Assembly (NCBI RefSeq): GCF_001981525.1
Contig: NZ_MPSB01000017.1
Location: 1-42,664 of the forward strand
Source of the DNA: Sphingomonas jeddahensis
GTDB lineage: Bacteria; Pseudomonadota; Alphaproteobacteria; Sphingomonadales; Sphingomonadaceae
Length of the DNA stretch: 42,664 nucleotides
Reading direction: 5' to 3'
Made by a program: the position numbers and the translations under genes. Shown in pieces: positions 42,041 through 42,664 of this stretch. Position 1 is the first letter of the stretch. Every line of letters begins with the position of its first letter. Under the pieces are notes generated by a model. It was given only the letters and a program-made list of their open reading frames with translations, was not told where the DNA came from and made no database searches.

Positions 42041-42664
42041 TCACCAAAGCCTTGTACGCCGGCGCCGAGTGGTTTCCGTGATTTCGTTAGTGTCGGCCTC
42101 CACCTCCCAGCTGTGGTTCTCGACGATCCAGGCGCTCACCGGGCGTCCACGGCCGTCACGCGAGGGGCGAAAGCGGAAGCGCTCGCGGATCAGACGGCAA
42201 GTGACAGCATCGACCTGGCGGTTCCCGCTCGATCGGGTGACCACGCATTCCGGCACCCGACCGTTTGTCGCGACGAGGTAACGTACGCCAACGGTGCCGA
42301 CGAACCCGGTGGCGAATAGCGCTTCGGGCAGATCAGAGGTGCTCATGCGGCCGCGCAGAAAGGTAGGGCCTGTCTCCTCGCCATAACCACCGCCGTCACC
42401 GTCGCCGGCGCCGCCGCTTCCGAAGCCGTCACCCACACCGCCCGCACCGGTTCCCGGGCCGCGGATGTCAGCCGACCCGGACATGTTGTCGTTCGCGACA
42501 TATGGTTTGGGAGCGGCGATCACGGGTGGCGGCGGCGGGGGGAAGAGAACGATCGGCTCGGGCGCGGCGATCGGTGCCGCGCGGCTGCGCAAATTGGGGG
42601 CAGAGGCGCGGCCTTCCGGGCGAGAAGAGGTGGTACGGGGCGGGGGCTCGACGTGTGGTGGTGG
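42041..42664 (-). CDS. TonB-family energy transducer, C-terminal part
   Basis: The frame is open to the right edge, so the N-terminus, including the membrane anchor, is outside the window. The visible 207 codons hold Pro-rich periplasmic stretches (FPPPPPPVIAAPKP and a PPP/EPPP run near the edge), a Gly-rich linker, and a TonB C-terminal domain with GTVGVRYLVATNGRVPECVV, then CRLIRERFRFRPSRDGRGRP and VSAWIVENHSWEVE. TonB couples the inner-membrane proton gradient to outer-membrane receptors. Two Cys (PECVV, VTCRL) are present, a pattern frequent in sphingomonad TonB proteins. ExbB/ExbD are not in view. Confidence 0.85.
   Translation of the reverse strand, partial: PPPHVEPPPRTTSSRPEGRASAPNLRSRAAPIAAPEPIVLFPPPPPPVIAAPKPYVANDNMSGSADIRGPGTGAGGVGDGFGSGGAGDGDGGGYGEETGPTFLRGRMSTSDLPEALFATGFVGTVGVRYLVATNGRVPECVVTRSSGNRQVDAVTCRLIRERFRFRPSRDGRGRPVSAWIVENHSWEVEADTNEITETTRRRRTRLW

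Overview
The window is GC-rich chromosomal DNA from an alphaproteobacterium, most likely a sphingomonad (Sphingomonas or a close relative). This is inferred from the gene set: BamE, a Cbp3-type chaperone and YceD side by side, CpdR, a TSUP/TIGR02186 pair, a PAS_5-type protein next to the 180-kDa-type NAD-glutamate dehydrogenase, sucC followed by etfBA, SapC, and EcfG-type stress promoters. No database search was possible. Family names come from motifs and remembered family sequences.

Layout. Positions 1-5.1 kb look accessory. The end of an IS3-family element lies at the left edge, followed by sparse small genes: a two-helix membrane protein, a secreted ankyrin protein, a DUF892 ferritin-like protein, a small Gly/Ser-rich secreted protein, a one-helix membrane protein and a secreted glycine-zipper protein. 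Three of these starts are preceded by a GGAAC-N16-(C/G)GTT box, the signature of the alphaproteobacterial general stress sigma factor EcfG, so this block looks like a small stress regulon. A tRNA-Thr(CGT) at 5.4 kb separates it from the core genome.

From 5.6 to 20.7 kb the genes are mostly metabolic or envelope housekeeping: PAS protein and NAD-glutamate dehydrogenase; a ThDP enzyme divergent from an SMP-30 lactonase; a HAD hydrolase; leuC, a 35-residue unannotated-type peptide gene and leuD (leucine synthesis) running into a quinone oxidoreductase; then yceD and a cytochrome bc1 chaperone divergent from bamE; and an RcnB-like protein ending at a strong terminator. From 20.9 to 27 kb there is a reduced NfrB/NfrA-like glycosyltransferase/porin pair, a TSUP exporter with its TIGR02186 partner, and a HerA-like ATPase. 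From 27.1 to 30.4 kb, on the minus strand, lie a DinG-like helicase and a SixA-like phosphatase. From 30.8 to 34.7 kb lies sucC-etfB-etfA plus a phytanoyl-CoA-dioxygenase-like gene.

From 34.6 kb to the end are a small hypothetical gene, rlpA, tRNA-Val(GAC), cpdR, an N-formylglutamate amidohydrolase, a probable small RNA with a CU-rich anti-Shine-Dalgarno core (alpha-r8/suhB/MmgR-like), sapC, an FAD-linked dehydrogenase, a small secreted protein, a DEAD-box helicase, a decayed NUDIX gene and the C-terminal part of a TonB. Many gaps carry palindromic repeats of one general style (CGTCAT...ATGACG outer ends, GC-rich inner arms), and one such repeat seems to lie inside a coding gene. No CRISPR array, rRNA, prophage or obvious defence system was seen.
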